Shown: positions 31,236 through 40,442 of the stretch, one piece after another
How positions within the stretch are numbered: position 1 is the stretch's first letter
Layout: each line of letters opens with the position of its first letter
Assembly (NCBI RefSeq): GCF_003820355.1
Contig: NZ_RPOK01000002.1
Span: 789,150-853,149 of the forward strand
Length of the DNA: 64,000 nucleotides
Direction: 5' to 3'
Source of the DNA: Paralteromonas sediminis
Lineage (GTDB): Bacteria; Pseudomonadota; Gammaproteobacteria; Enterobacterales; Alteromonadaceae
Translations under genes and position numbers: made by a program
Notes under the pieces: generated by a model
Databases searched by the model: none
What the model was told of the DNA's origin: nothing
What the model saw: the letters and a program-made list of their open reading frames with translations, nothing else

Positions 31236-31469
31236 TCATGGCGTATATCCGAACCTTCGTTTCACTGAACGAACAGCAATGGATAACACACCGGCCATTA
31301 ACGATAAGAGCAATAAGCCCTCATCCTTAACCGGCAAGGCAGGGTGCAACTGAATCTCACAGACGGCCCTTATCCCATAAAGGATAAGAAAGATGTAAGT
31401 GAATGCCGTTAACACCTCTGCTAACAAAATACACAGTGCCCTTATGAAAATGTGTTTATCTGTCCTCAT
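31236..31469 (-). CDS. Small two-helix membrane protein
   Basis: A 77-residue protein with two predicted transmembrane helices (ALCILLAEVLTAFTYIFLILYGI and LLLLSLMAGVLSIAV) and a basic tail. AAGGAG lies about 9 nt before ATG 31469, and an intrinsic terminator follows, so it looks like a genuine single-gene unit. No family is recognised. It belongs to the small element around the replication-relaxation gene. Confidence 0.6.
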   Translation of the reverse strand: MRTDKHIFIRALCILLAEVLTAFTYIFLILYGIRAVCEIQLHPALPVKDEGLLLLSLMAGVLSIAVRSVKRRFGYTP

Positions 31470-31563
31470 GCATTGCTCTCCTTAAAACTAGTCAAATGCA
31501 TAAATAAGTAGGCGCGTGATAGGCAGAAAAAACACAACCACAAAAAGGTTTGAAGTGATAGAT

Positions 31564-31598
31564 ATAAAAAGGAAAGGCGGACCATAAGCCCGCCTTCC
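31564..31598 (-). terminator. Terminator-like hairpin with no gene upstream
   Basis: A stem AAGGCGG/CCGCCTT (31574-31596) with a 9-nt loop is followed on the minus strand by CCTTTTTATA. No protein gene on the minus strand leads into it, so it may end a non-coding transcript from 31.6-31.95 kb. Confidence 0.5.
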
Positions 31599-31599
31599 C

Positions 31600-32230
31600 A
31601 TAGGGATATGTCTTCAACAAGAGGGTTGCGCGACGTCTCTTGCAACGACGTGACTCCGTCAGAACACTTTGGTTGCTGACTACGACATAATAAATTTCCT
31701 ACTTTTACTATCAGGCCTAATCGCTTGCGCGCAGTAGGTGCGCTAGGCGCATGTTTCGGCCAGTATCGTTGTCAGTTTGTCCTGGTAGGGCATCAATTGA
31801 TGCCTACATTATTATCTAGTCTCTAGGTAGGGATAATAAACCTACCTTTATTACTAATTCTTGGTAAGACCCTAACTCTCTATTTATGATTAGTAATGAG
31901 CTAACGACATTTTTTGGGGAAGTGGACAGTGAGTCGTAATAAATTATGAGGGCAATTGATGTAGAAAAAGCATTCTAGCCAATGGGAAATAACATAAAAA
32001 TGAAAGAAAGCAGACTTAGACAGCTCTTTTATCAAGCTTGACTTTTGAGAAAGCCCCTAAAAGAAAGAGTGTCAGGGAAGCTGCCCCCTAAACTCGATTT
32101 TTGCAGTGTTCAGCTCTTGCTCGTCAATGAAAAGGAACGAGTAAAAAAATACCCAATCCGCTAAATTTTTCATATCCATTAAAATCCGAATTCAAAAATA
32201 ATAACCCTCTCATAAGATAGATACAGGAAA
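31600..32230. other. Second hairpin-rich non-coding stretch
   Basis: No gene is seen in about 630 nt. The first 300 nt hold several inverted repeats: the palindrome GGCATCAATTGATGCC (31789-31804), AGGTAGG/CCTACCT (31825-31847) and ATTACTAAT/ATTAGTAAT (31850-31897). With the minus-strand terminator at 31564 this could be a small RNA gene or an origin. The remaining sequence to 32230 shows nothing recognisable. Confidence 0.4.
31739..31752. repeat. Palindrome copy 2 (TGCGCTARGCGCAT)
   Basis: TGCGCTAGGCGCAT matches the copy at 29753-29766 at 13 of 14 positions and in the same orientation. Both copies are preceded at different distances by similar AGGC-TAA-type sequence. The two copies bracket the structured region, the replication-relaxation gene and the two-helix gene. 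Confidence 0.5.
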
Positions 32231-32480
32231 TTACCAGACTTCACATGAGTAGATTGCACCTGCACCAACGAATGGATCTCCACCACTATAAAAACCGCCT
32301 GGATATTGAGAACCTTCTCCAATATAAGTTCCGCCAACACCACTCAGCATATTGGCTCTTGTTGAGCTAGATAAGTTGGGATCGCATATATCAAATTGGT
32401 TACTATAAGGTGTAGCTGAACAAAAAGCATCAACTCCAAACTTAGTAAAAGCCACCGCAATACTATCTACCGCCATCGTA
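32231..32480 (-). pseudogene. 3' fragment of an unknown gene cut by an IS481-like piece
   Basis: About 80 residues with protein-like composition: AFCSATPYSNQFDICDPN, a Gly-rich YPGGFYSGGDPFVGAGA end and three cysteines. The open frame continues to 32494, but its first residues come from the adjoining IS481-like sequence, so the native 5' end has been lost. No family is recognised. Too little remains to propose a function. Confidence 0.35.
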
Positions 32481-32482
32481 AA

Positions 32483-32731
32483 CTGATAAAACAAGGTGGA
32501 ATTGATTCGTTAAAATGTCAGGAAACGCTAGGTCTTCATCACAAAAGTCGTACTGACAGAGCTATTGAATAAATCGTAATCGAATTATCCCTGGCTAATC
32601 CTCACATGGGACAATCCAAAGTGTCACGACAGCTTAAATCTGAAAGAGACGTCGACATACACGCTAGTGGCGTGCGCAATATCTGGTTGAAGGAAAATAT
32701 GAATACCTCTCACTTCGTTGCGATTGGCTAA
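32483..32731 (+). pseudogene. IS481-family transposase fragment (HTH part)
   Basis: The frame IKQGGIDSLKCQETLGLHH...SRTDRAIE, a TAA, then LANPHMGQSKVSRQLKSE and SGVRNIWLKENMN matches the N-terminal helix-turn-helix half of IS481-type transposases. One in-frame stop replaces a probable Gln codon. The catalytic DDE half is missing. A second relic of the same family is at 62862-63603. Confidence 0.6.
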
Positions 32732-32823
32732 GCTTGCCGAAGCGCGGCAAAACTGATAGTGTGATTACGTCAAAATCGCTTGGTACTTATACCGTCAGTA
32801 TCCCTTGGTAACCACACTAATTC

Positions 32824-33025
32824 CATGAAGATAACCCGACTCATGCAATCGATGTGTTTATCAATTTATTAGATTTGGGTGAGTTAGGTTTTGCGCGTAG
32901 CCAACCTGCTAAATCAGGGAGACCTAGTTATTCGCTAGCAACGATGCTCAAAATTTAACTTTATGGCTACCTCAACCGATGCTCTGCTCTATTTACTCAT
33001 CAGCTCTCACAAGGGAGTCAACCTT
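32824..33025 (+). pseudogene. IS1182-like transposase N-terminal fragment
   Basis: The frame reads HEDNPTHAIDVFINLLDLGELGF, then KSGRPSYSLATMLKI, a stop, and LYGYLNR. This matches the N terminus of IS1182-type transposases, where the GRPxY and YGYLNR blocks are conserved. It carries a stop in the KLYIYGYLNR region and lacks everything downstream. It directly adjoins the TolB-like gene. Confidence 0.55.
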
Positions 33026-33043
33026 TTATAGTTAATCCTATCT

Positions 33044-33940
33044 TTATTTAAAAATGGCATATCCACTGTCAGAAATTATTTTTTGCTTTGTACTCCCGTC
33101 CTTGTTCATGAGGTAGATATTTTTATTTTTTCCGTCTTTGCTTATGGTCGAATACATGATTTTAGTTCCATCTGGAGACCATGTGGGATACCAGTCTGCA
33201 TCCTCACTAAAGGTAAGTCGCGTTTGATTTGAACCATCAATACTCATCACGTAAATTTCATAGTTGCCATCACGTTCAGACATGAAAGCAATGTGTTTGC
33301 CATCAGGTGAGACATCAGGATGCCACTCGTCAGCATCGTTAAAAGTTAGTTGAACAAAGTCACTTCCATCAATATTGGCAATGCTAATTTCAGAGTTTTC
33401 ATTTTCAAATTGAGAATGAAATACAAACTTTTTGCCGTCAGGGGTGTAAATAGGAGCGCCCCCACTCAGGCCATCTATTCGCTTTTTTTCTGAACCATCG
33501 GATTTCATTGTCCAGATTTCATTTTGGACTTTTTCAGTTGCGTCCCTATATGTTCGAGCGAAGGTTATAGTTTTGCCATCAGGAGACCAATCAGGCGCGT
33601 AGTCCCATTTACCTTTTTCGTGAGTAAGCCTTTTTCGGCTCGAGCCATCAGATTGCATAACATGAATAGACCATGTTTTTCTGTCATCATATTTCCCATA
33701 ATAGGAAAACTGGCTACCTTCTGGAGACCACGCTAAGTATCCTCCTTTGACATTTTTTTTCGTTATCTCCTGATTACCTTCGGAATCTACCCTTAGAACT
33801 TCAATGAATTCATTTTTACTAGAAATATAAGCAACCTCAAACGATCCTGCTAAATTAGTCGATGTGCCGCTTGAATAACACACCATAGTATTCAGGCTAA
33901 GAACTAACACCAGCCATACCTTTAATTTTACAAAACACAT
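33044..33940 (-). CDS. Secreted TolB-like PD40/WD40 propeller protein
   Basis: The product has about 298 residues with a signal peptide and several PD40 repeats: WSPEGSQFSYYG, WSPDGKTITFAR, YTPDGKKFVFHS, VSPDGKHIAFMSER and WSPDGTKIMYST. These repeats form a beta-propeller like the C-terminal part of TolB, but the TolB N-terminal domain is absent and no tol/pal genes are nearby. I use ATG 33940; GTG 33952 is in frame, and neither has a clear ribosome site. It is probably a periplasmic protein-binding module; the partner is unknown. Confidence 0.8.
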   Translation of the reverse strand: MCFVKLKVWLVLVLSLNTMVCYSSGTSTNLAGSFEVAYISSKNEFIEVLRVDSEGNQEITKKNVKGGYLAWSPEGSQFSYYGKYDDRKTWSIHVMQSDGSSRKRLTHEKGKWDYAPDWSPDGKTITFARTYRDATEKVQNEIWTMKSDGSEKKRIDGLSGGAPIYTPDGKKFVFHSQFENENSEISIANIDGSDFVQLTFNDADEWHPDVSPDGKHIAFMSERDGNYEIYVMSIDGSNQTRLTFSEDADWYPTWSPDGTKIMYSTISKDGKNKNIYLMNKDGSTKQKIISDSGYAIFK

Positions 33941-34125
33941 AGTTTTCGACACCGAACATTATTTCACAAACGATTCGGTTGAAGTTGAAGTATCTAGAAT
34001 AGAACTACTAGTTATTTAAGGTGAAAAGGTAAATTTATAAGATATTATGTAATCTCAACCCACTTTAAACACTGTTTAATTTCTTTGTTCATAGAGTCAT
34101 AGTATATTAAATTGAGGTCTATGAA

Positions 34126-36312
34126 TCACACAATTAATGTTGATTTTTCTCCGAGATTAACAGCTGCCTGCCACTTTTCTGTATCTTGAGGCTTGTGAAA
34201 AAAGAACCCTTGTAAAACATCACATCCATGACTAGTTAGAAACTCTGCCTGCCAGTTAGTCTCAACGCCCTCAGCTACAACTCTGGCATTGATGGCTCTG
34301 CTTAAATCGATAATTATTTTGACTATGGATTGGCTTGTGACACTGCTTTCCAAATTCATAACAAATGATTTGTCGATTTTAATCTCATGTATGCTGAGTT
34401 TCTGTAGGTAAGCAAGAGAGGAATACCCCGTACCGAAGTCATCTATCGAAAATTGAAACCCTTTCAAAGATAATTTTTGCAAAAGTGAAGTAGCAAAGGC
34501 CACATCTTTTATTAACGCACTTTCTGTAATCTCAAGAATAAGCCTCTTTGGTTCAACATTATATTTTGTAGTCACTGCCAATAACGCACTCTCAAAAGTA
34601 CTGTGAGTTAGAAAGTTCGCACTGATATTCACCGCGATAGTAACGTCTTTTCCCTTTTGCTTTACATTGGAAATAATCTCACAGGCTTTATTTAATGCCA
34701 ATTGACTCAACGCGAGTATTTCAGGTCCGTCTTCCGCTACAGGAATAAAAACTGCGGGAGAGACTAGGCCCAGACTAGGTGACTTCCATCGCATTAAGAG
34801 CTCAGCAGAATGACATTCAGAATTCATATCAACTTTTGATTGTAGTACGAATGCAAATTCTGAGGATGCGATTGCCGAGGGGAGGACTTGTTTTACCCGC
34901 TCCTTTAATAGGACGCATTCGATTTCTTTTTCAGTTAACCTATGCCCTCTTACCTCGCCATTACCATCGATTACAGCTCGTGCTTCATCAAACAGTGCCC
35001 ATATCAATGTCTTTGACAATGCATTTGCATCAAAACAAAAGCTACCTATTGTTAGCAAAAACGGAATAGTCGCACCGTCTATATCAACGCCGTCAATTTC
35101 TAATACTTTTTTCTCAAATTTTGTCGCTTCCTCACAGGAGACAAGTGCTTTTGTCCCTACAAGGTAAAATGCATTTAATCCAACATGAAACAGGGTAAAA
35201 CCTTCCGGAACCAAGATATTTAACTTTGTAGCAATGCACTCAATGACTTTTAATTCGGTTTTCTCACCATGCTCTTGCTGGACGCGCTCGAAACGCTCAA
35301 TACTCACGGCAGCACAATACATTTTCTTGCGGGCTAGTTGAATAATACTAAGGGCATTACTCAGAACCTGCTTAAGCACCGCCATATTGGGCAACTTACT
35401 TATTGTATGCCGAGAGGAAAAGGTCTTCAGTTGGTTTTCTAAATGGACGGTTTTTGTAATATTTTGAATATAGCCAAGATAATACCTGTCGTTATTTAAA
35501 CTTACCTCTCCAACACGTAAGTAAATGCTGATAACCCCCCCTGACTTATGAATAGCCTGCAATTTTCTGCCTCGCCCAATAATTTTTGGAACGCCCGAAG
35601 ACGCATAATTATCAATGTGCCCCTGATGTTCGGCAGCTTCTTTAGCGGGCATCAAAATCGTAATATTTTCACCAATAAGCTCATTTTCTTCATAGCCAAA
35701 AAGCGCAAGCCCTCCCCTATTGACCGATTGAATATTGCCCTTTGCGTCAATGGTAACTATTCCGTCGGGTATGGTGTCATGAATAGCATTAAACATCAGA
35801 TTTCGAGCTGTTAATGCTTCCAGTGATTTCTCCAATGCAAACGCACTCGATAATGCTCGGATTTCAGCGCCCACTGACTGCGATAGCGAGGTAAAAAGTA
35901 ACTCAATAAAATCAAGGTTCTTCTTGGGCTGTTTGAAAAGAGCGGCAACTAGCCCTATTCGCTCTCCAGCTTCATTGTTGATGGGGTAGCCTACATATGA
36001 CTCAATCCCCTGCTCCTTGAGAAGTGTATCTTTTGGAAATGCCTCTGCGACTGCGCCGTTATGAACACAGAAACCCTCTTGTATTAGTGCTTCACAGGGC
36101 GTGCCAGACAACGGATAAGCGATATCACCTATAACTTGCCCATCAACAAGATAACAAAATGTATGCGCCTTATTACGTTCTCGCTCAATCAACGCGAACA
36201 TCAACTGATCAGCATTCACCACTTCGCTCATGTGTAACGCAAGCTTTTCCAGTGAAGCTGCATTAGACAGCATCTCAAGCCACGCCTCAAAGGTGTAAAG
36301 AGATAAATCCAA
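34126..36312 (-). CDS. GAF-PAS-GGDEF(degenerate)-EAL signalling protein
   Basis: This 728-residue cytoplasmic protein has an N-terminal GAF-like domain (about 15-150), a PAS domain (about 175-295, with a FixL-like ENITILMP block), a GGDEF-derived domain lacking the GGDEF signature (GLNAFYLVG in its place), and an EAL domain. The EAL motif reads AELLMRW, a conservative change, while [33 protein letters not shown] and QGFF are intact, so phosphodiesterase activity is plausible. It is transcribed divergently from the 100-residue gene. Confidence 0.88.
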   Translation of the reverse strand: MDLSLYTFEAWLEMLSNAASLEKLALHMSEVVNADQLMFALIERERNKAHTFCYLVDGQVIGDIAYPLSGTPCEALIQEGFCVHNGAVAEAFPKDTLLKEQGIESYVGYPINNEAGERIGLVAALFKQPKKNLDFIELLFTSLSQSVGAEIRALSSAFALEKSLEALTARNLMFNAIHDTIPDGIVTIDAKGNIQSVNRGGLALFGYEENELIGENITILMPAKEAAEHQGHIDNYASSGVPKIIGRGRKLQAIHKSGGVISIYLRVGEVSLNNDRYYLGYIQNITKTVHLENQLKTFSSRHTISKLPNMAVLKQVLSNALSIIQLARKKMYCAAVSIERFERVQQEHGEKTELKVIECIATKLNILVPEGFTLFHVGLNAFYLVGTKALVSCEEATKFEKKVLEIDGVDIDGATIPFLLTIGSFCFDANALSKTLIWALFDEARAVIDGNGEVRGHRLTEKEIECVLLKERVKQVLPSAIASSEFAFVLQSKVDMNSECHSAELLMRWKSPSLGLVSPAVFIPVAEDGPEILALSQLALNKACEIISNVKQKGKDVTIAVNISANFLTHSTFESALLAVTTKYNVEPKRLILEITESALIKDVAFATSLLQKLSLKGFQFSIDDFGTGYSSLAYLQKLSIHEIKIDKSFVMNLESSVTSQSIVKIIIDLSRAINARVVAEGVETNWQAEFLTSHGCDVLQGFFFHKPQDTEKWQAAVNLGEKSTLIV

Positions 36313-36461
36313 GTGTTGTCCCTATTGATTCAAAAATCAGTTGCATAGCCTGTTCATAATTACACCACCTTTTTATGTTGCGTTAAAGAAAAATAGTATG
36401 AATAATGTATTTCTATTACTGGCGGAAGTTGTAAATATCAACGCCCTAAAAAGAGCTGTAA

Positions 36462-36764
36462 ATGCAAGAATCACTAGAACAAATAATCAAAAAATCAAGT
36501 ACTCCAACACGTCTCGTAGAAGCAAAGCAACATTTAAAAAATTTACTCGAAGAGATGGAATATAAGATTCCTTTTAATATCACTTCTTCGCAAGAGAAGG
36601 ATTATGACGCTCTGTTAAACAGGCTTCACAGATTAGAGAGAAAACGCCTATCTGAGGACAGCTCCATTCCTAATCTATCAACCATAAGGCAGTGCGTTGC
36701 AGATATCCTTCTTCTGTTAGATGGGCATGATATAAAAAAGAAACAGTACACCCCTTCCAATTAA
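36462..36764 (+). CDS. Hypothetical 100-aa helical protein
   Basis: A 100-residue soluble, highly charged and mainly alpha-helical protein (LVEAKQHLKNLLEEMEYK; YDALLNRLHRLERKR). It is the only plus-strand gene in the sensory block and diverges from the GAF-PAS-EAL gene. A weak AAGAG precedes the ATG. No family is recognised; a coiled-coil adaptor is possible but unsupported. Confidence 0.5.
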   Translation: MQESLEQIIKKSSTPTRLVEAKQHLKNLLEEMEYKIPFNITSSQEKDYDALLNRLHRLERKRLSEDSSIPNLSTIRQCVADILLLLDGHDIKKKQYTPSN

Positions 36765-36824
36765 ATATACGGCCTCATGGTTGCCAGAGGCTAAGAAGTG
36801 CAAAGCATGTTTATTTTAAGGTCT

Positions 36825-37748
36825 CTATAATGCCGATACCAATCTGTTTCGACCTTCACGTTTTGCTTGATACAGACATTCGTCTGCCGCCTTCAGTAAG
36901 GCTCGCCATGTTAAACAATCGCCACCGTAAGTAGCGACACCGGCCGACAGTGTTACTACCCCCATAGGAGACTTTATATGGGGGATCTGTGCTTTTGCGA
37001 CTTCTGAACGTACCCTCTCAGCAATAGCAATGGCATCTTTTAATTCAGTATCCGGTAAAAGTATTAAAAACTCCTCACCACCATACCTCACGGACAGTTT
37101 ATCAGGGCCTCTAACACATGACTTCATTATCGAGGCGACTTTTACTAAGCATTCATCACCCGCTTGATGACCATACTCATCATTAAATTTCTTGAAAAAA
37201 TCAACATCCAATATTGCTATTGAAAAAACGTGACCTTTTCGAAGAGAGCGGCGCTGAATGACATCATCTATAGCACGTCGATTATGCAATCCCGTCAATT
37301 GGTCCTGATTAGACGTTTCTTGCAACAAGTCTACGGCGAACTTTAAACGCAACTGTGCCAATACTCGATGCTTTAACGTTATCGCATGAAACGGTTTGCT
37401 AATGAAATCCGAGCAATCCACTTCCCAGCATTTTTGCTCTAATGTCTCATCACTGCTACCCGTTATGATAAATATAGGAAGTTGCCTTGATGAGTGAACT
37501 CGTCGAACCATTTTGCAAAGCCGCAAACCGGTTCCATCAGGCAAATGATGATCAAATAGGGCAACATCGAAATCATGTTTTGCCAATAAGGAAAGCGCTT
37601 CTTTAGCAGAGCCAACGCAGTAGCACTCACCCAACTCACTGAGCATAGATTCATACATTGCGATAAAAATGGGAGAGTCATCAACAATTAAAATCTTTGC
37701 TTGCGTGCATCGCTTGTGTATTTGTGTCTCAAAAGTGTCGTGTGCCAT
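36825..37748 (-). CDS. Response regulator diguanylate cyclase (REC-GGDEF)
   Basis: The 307-residue protein has an N-terminal receiver (ILIVDDSP, phospho-acceptor Asp in DVALFDHHLPDG near residue 66, KPF near 120) and a GGDEF domain with the intact active-site motif RYGGEEF. It should make c-di-GMP when phosphorylated. An RxxD (RGPD) lies before GGEEF, but with 6 rather than 5 intervening residues, so feedback inhibition at a canonical I-site is uncertain. It is the only predicted active cyclase in the window and lies 113 nt downstream of a hybrid kinase that could phosphorylate it. Confidence 0.92.
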   Translation of the reverse strand: MAHDTFETQIHKRCTQAKILIVDDSPIFIAMYESMLSELGECYCVGSAKEALSLLAKHDFDVALFDHHLPDGTGLRLCKMVRRVHSSRQLPIFIITGSSDETLEQKCWEVDCSDFISKPFHAITLKHRVLAQLRLKFAVDLLQETSNQDQLTGLHNRRAIDDVIQRRSLRKGHVFSIAILDVDFFKKFNDEYGHQAGDECLVKVASIMKSCVRGPDKLSVRYGGEEFLILLPDTELKDAIAIAERVRSEVAKAQIPHIKSPMGVVTLSAGVATYGGDCLTWRALLKAADECLYQAKREGRNRLVSAL

Positions 37749-37861
37749 TTACTTCTTCTATTGGTCCTAAGCTTTAAGAATGGGCAATCAATCCAGCTAT
37801 TTCAACCTAAAACCAAATCAAAGTTAGTCATACATTGGCCACAAAATGGCTCTGGTAGCTC

Positions 37862-40039
37862 CTATTGCCTAATGATACTTTTGAGTTGGTTGATTTTTAG
37901 TGGCTTTCGCAGCACTTTTTCGCACACCGAATCAATCAGCCTGTAATCTTGAGGCGTTAAGTTTCCCTCTTCGGCAGTGAGAATATATATCAATGAATGT
38001 TTGATCTTCTTGTTTTCCGCCAGCCATTCAATAAATTCTAACCCATTCATCTTGGGCATCTGAATGTCACAGAATATGAAGTCAAATTTCGGTCCTTGGG
38101 TAATAGCATCGATAGCCTCGGCACCATCATAGGCTGTAAATACTTCACAGTCCGCATAATCAAACATTTCCTCAAGTACATCGACTAGTGCTGTATCGTC
38201 GTCAATCACTAATACGCTTAGCTTTTCATTGTCCGCCTGTTTAGCTTTTTGAAGGTCGAGGAAAAACAGTGCGCCATGTTCAACAGATGAGTCAAAAGAC
38301 AAAGCGCCATCCATGTCATTCGCAAGTTTATGGCTAATCGACAAGCCTAACCCACTGCCATCACCCACACCTTTTGACGTAACAAATGGCTCGAATATCT
38401 TGTGCTTAAAATCATCAGGAATGCCAGGACCGTTATCGGCCACTTTCACTCGCCAGAAGCTATTAAAGTCAACAACTTCCAGCTCAATTTTCCCTCCACC
38501 TTGTAACTTCAAAGCATCCTTGGCGTTGTTCATCAAGTTGATGAGTATTTGTTGTATATGTGCGCTACTCGCCTTTACGAGACAATGGCCATCAAAGGGC
38601 TTAAGGTAAATTTCTACGTTGTGTTTAGAATATAACTTTGTAAATAGAGGCAGGCATTGCTGCAACTCAGCGAATAAATCCAGGGTTTTGAGCTTTATAC
38701 TGTCGTCAGACATTGAACTAGCGGCACGAAGACCATGGACGATAGTTGAAATTCGTTCACAGGCCTTTTGGATCTTTCTGAAACCGTCAATAGTTTTATC
38801 CGTAGCTAACTTGCCATCAACGAGTCTTGCCTCCATAAGCTCTGCAACCCCAGATATTACTGCTAAAGGATTATTGATTTCATGGGCAACGCCTGCGGCA
38901 ATCTCACCTAAAGACGCCAGTTTAGCGTTGTTAAGGGCAAGCTTTTTTTGCTCGTCAAGTTCTTGTTTAGCACGTTCTTCATTTGTTCTATCAATATTGA
39001 CACCCACCATCACCCAGCTGTCATCTAAAACATTGTTGTACAGCTTAGCTTTTGCAGACACATAGACGGGCTCACCACTGATCTTGTTTATTCTGAAGCT
39101 GCTTTCCCACTCAAGTTTATGCTCAACCGCTAAAGCTATTTCTTTCTCTACCCTAAGCCTGTCTTCTGGATCAAGGTAAGCCGCCCAATCATTATACTGC
39201 AACGCTCCACCGCTGGGCGCTAATCCATATATGGTGTACATCCGCTCGTCCCACTCAATGGTGTTATTTTTTAAGTTCCATGTCCATGTACCTATGCCTG
39301 CCGCTTCTAAAGCAAGCTCATTTCGTCTGCGGTAGTTATCAATAGAATACTCTTGACTAATATTTCGCTGCACACTTATCCAGCTCTCATACCAACCTGT
39401 TTTATCCACAACAGGAGAGATGGTCAATTCAACTACAAATTTCTCGCCATTCTTTTTATAGTTTGTTAGACGTTGATTGACATGTTGCCAGTTTTTCAAA
39501 CCGTCTCGAATGTTACGTTTTGCAACGTCCTCCGTTTCTTCACCTTGCAATATTTCTGCTGGAGTTTTACCAATGATTTCTGCCGCAGAATAACCTGTCA
39601 TTCGTTCAAAGGCATCATTTACATATATGGTAGGCGGACTTGGATGTTCATGAGACTGAGCAGCAGCAATCAGCACAACATCATTCATTGCCTCCAGTAA
39701 ATTAAAGTTATCCCCTGCACTAAATACAATGTCGTCATAATCTTGCTCAGGCTCAATTGATACGCCTAATGAATCGGCTGACAATAGTGAAAATGTCACT
39801 TTACGCGCTTTAACGATTTGCCTTTCACCAGCCTTCACAAGGTAGGGAAAGAAAAATGCGTGCCCCTCTGTGTGCTGAAAACACCATTTACGCGTATGCT
39901 CTATTCTTCTGCAAAAGTCAGTCTCTGTCGGGATGAGTAAACGGCTCTCATCCATTGAGCTATGCCATCCTATGCCCTTTTCAAAATAAAGGGCAATCAG
40001 ACCGTCTTTGTTTGACGAGATTAGCTTTTCGATATTCAT
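37862..40039 (-). CDS. Cytoplasmic PAS hybrid histidine kinase with receiver
   Basis: The product has about 725 residues with no transmembrane segment. An unassigned N-terminal domain (about 1-110) is followed by two PAS/PAC units, a HisKA-type H-box GEIAAGVAHEINNPLAVI, N-box ILINLMNNAKDAL, G-box DGSGLGLSIS, and a C-terminal receiver (VLVIDDD, Asp in FIFCDIQMPKMNG, K in LRKPLK). I start at ATG 40039 (MNIEK), preceded by GGTGA; the frame opens 15 nt earlier without a ribosome site. The neighbouring REC-GGDEF protein is a probable output. Confidence 0.92.
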   Translation of the reverse strand: MNIEKLISSNKDGLIALYFEKGIGWHSSMDESRLLIPTETDFCRRIEHTRKWCFQHTEGHAFFFPYLVKAGERQIVKARKVTFSLLSADSLGVSIEPEQDYDDIVFSAGDNFNLLEAMNDVVLIAAAQSHEHPSPPTIYVNDAFERMTGYSAAEIIGKTPAEILQGEETEDVAKRNIRDGLKNWQHVNQRLTNYKKNGEKFVVELTISPVVDKTGWYESWISVQRNISQEYSIDNYRRRNELALEAAGIGTWTWNLKNNTIEWDERMYTIYGLAPSGGALQYNDWAAYLDPEDRLRVEKEIALAVEHKLEWESSFRINKISGEPVYVSAKAKLYNNVLDDSWVMVGVNIDRTNEERAKQELDEQKKLALNNAKLASLGEIAAGVAHEINNPLAVISGVAELMEARLVDGKLATDKTIDGFRKIQKACERISTIVHGLRAASSMSDDSIKLKTLDLFAELQQCLPLFTKLYSKHNVEIYLKPFDGHCLVKASSAHIQQILINLMNNAKDALKLQGGGKIELEVVDFNSFWRVKVADNGPGIPDDFKHKIFEPFVTSKGVGDGSGLGLSISHKLANDMDGALSFDSSVEHGALFFLDLQKAKQADNEKLSVLVIDDDTALVDVLEEMFDYADCEVFTAYDGAEAIDAITQGPKFDFIFCDIQMPKMNGLEFIEWLAENKKIKHSLIYILTAEEGNLTPQDYRLIDSVCEKVLRKPLKINQLKSIIRQ

Positions 40040-40442
40040 GCTTTCACCATTCAAAATGGAGCTCGATCGTACTATTGACGTTCATTAGTTAATATTTCAC
40101 ACGAACTCTCAGAGCGCAGAGCCGACCATTACAATGGCTATTCAAGTATAGTCCAAAATTCTGCCATGCTCTCTGCTTTCAAGCTCTTAAGTTCTAACAG
40201 ATTACACAAAACACTTTCATGGTGTTTAACCTTACTTAAATCCTGCAAAAATAAATTGCTTTCTACCACTCAGTGACTACCAGAAGCTCCAGCGAGCCCC
40301 CTTATGTCTGCGTTGCCAATTGATTATTCATAACATTATAACATCACTTTGATTTGTCAAAGTTTTAACATCGCTCTTAATTGCGAGCCATTTAATCTTT
40401 CCAATAATTAGTACCCCAAAAAAGCTATGGCTCTAAAAAACA
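40040..40442. promoter_or_regulatory. Intergenic promoter region of the hybrid kinase gene
   Basis: About 400 nt, AT-rich, without a gene. It contains a 6-bp hairpin CTTTGA-TTTG-TCAAAG (40347-40362) followed by TTTT on the plus strand. No classical promoter could be assigned with confidence. It separates the chemoreceptor plus 118-residue gene pair from the kinase. Confidence 0.3.

Noticed and set aside
31788..31900. CRISPR-like repeat array
   Set aside because: The inverted repeats are all different sequences; there are no regularly spaced identical repeats and no cas genes.
33044..33940. tolB of the Tol-Pal system
   Set aside because: PD40 repeats are present, but the TolB N-terminal domain and tolQRA/pal neighbours are missing.
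36341..36565. 74-aa plus-strand frame
   Set aside because: It overlaps the start of the 100-aa gene in another frame, which has the more protein-like sequence.
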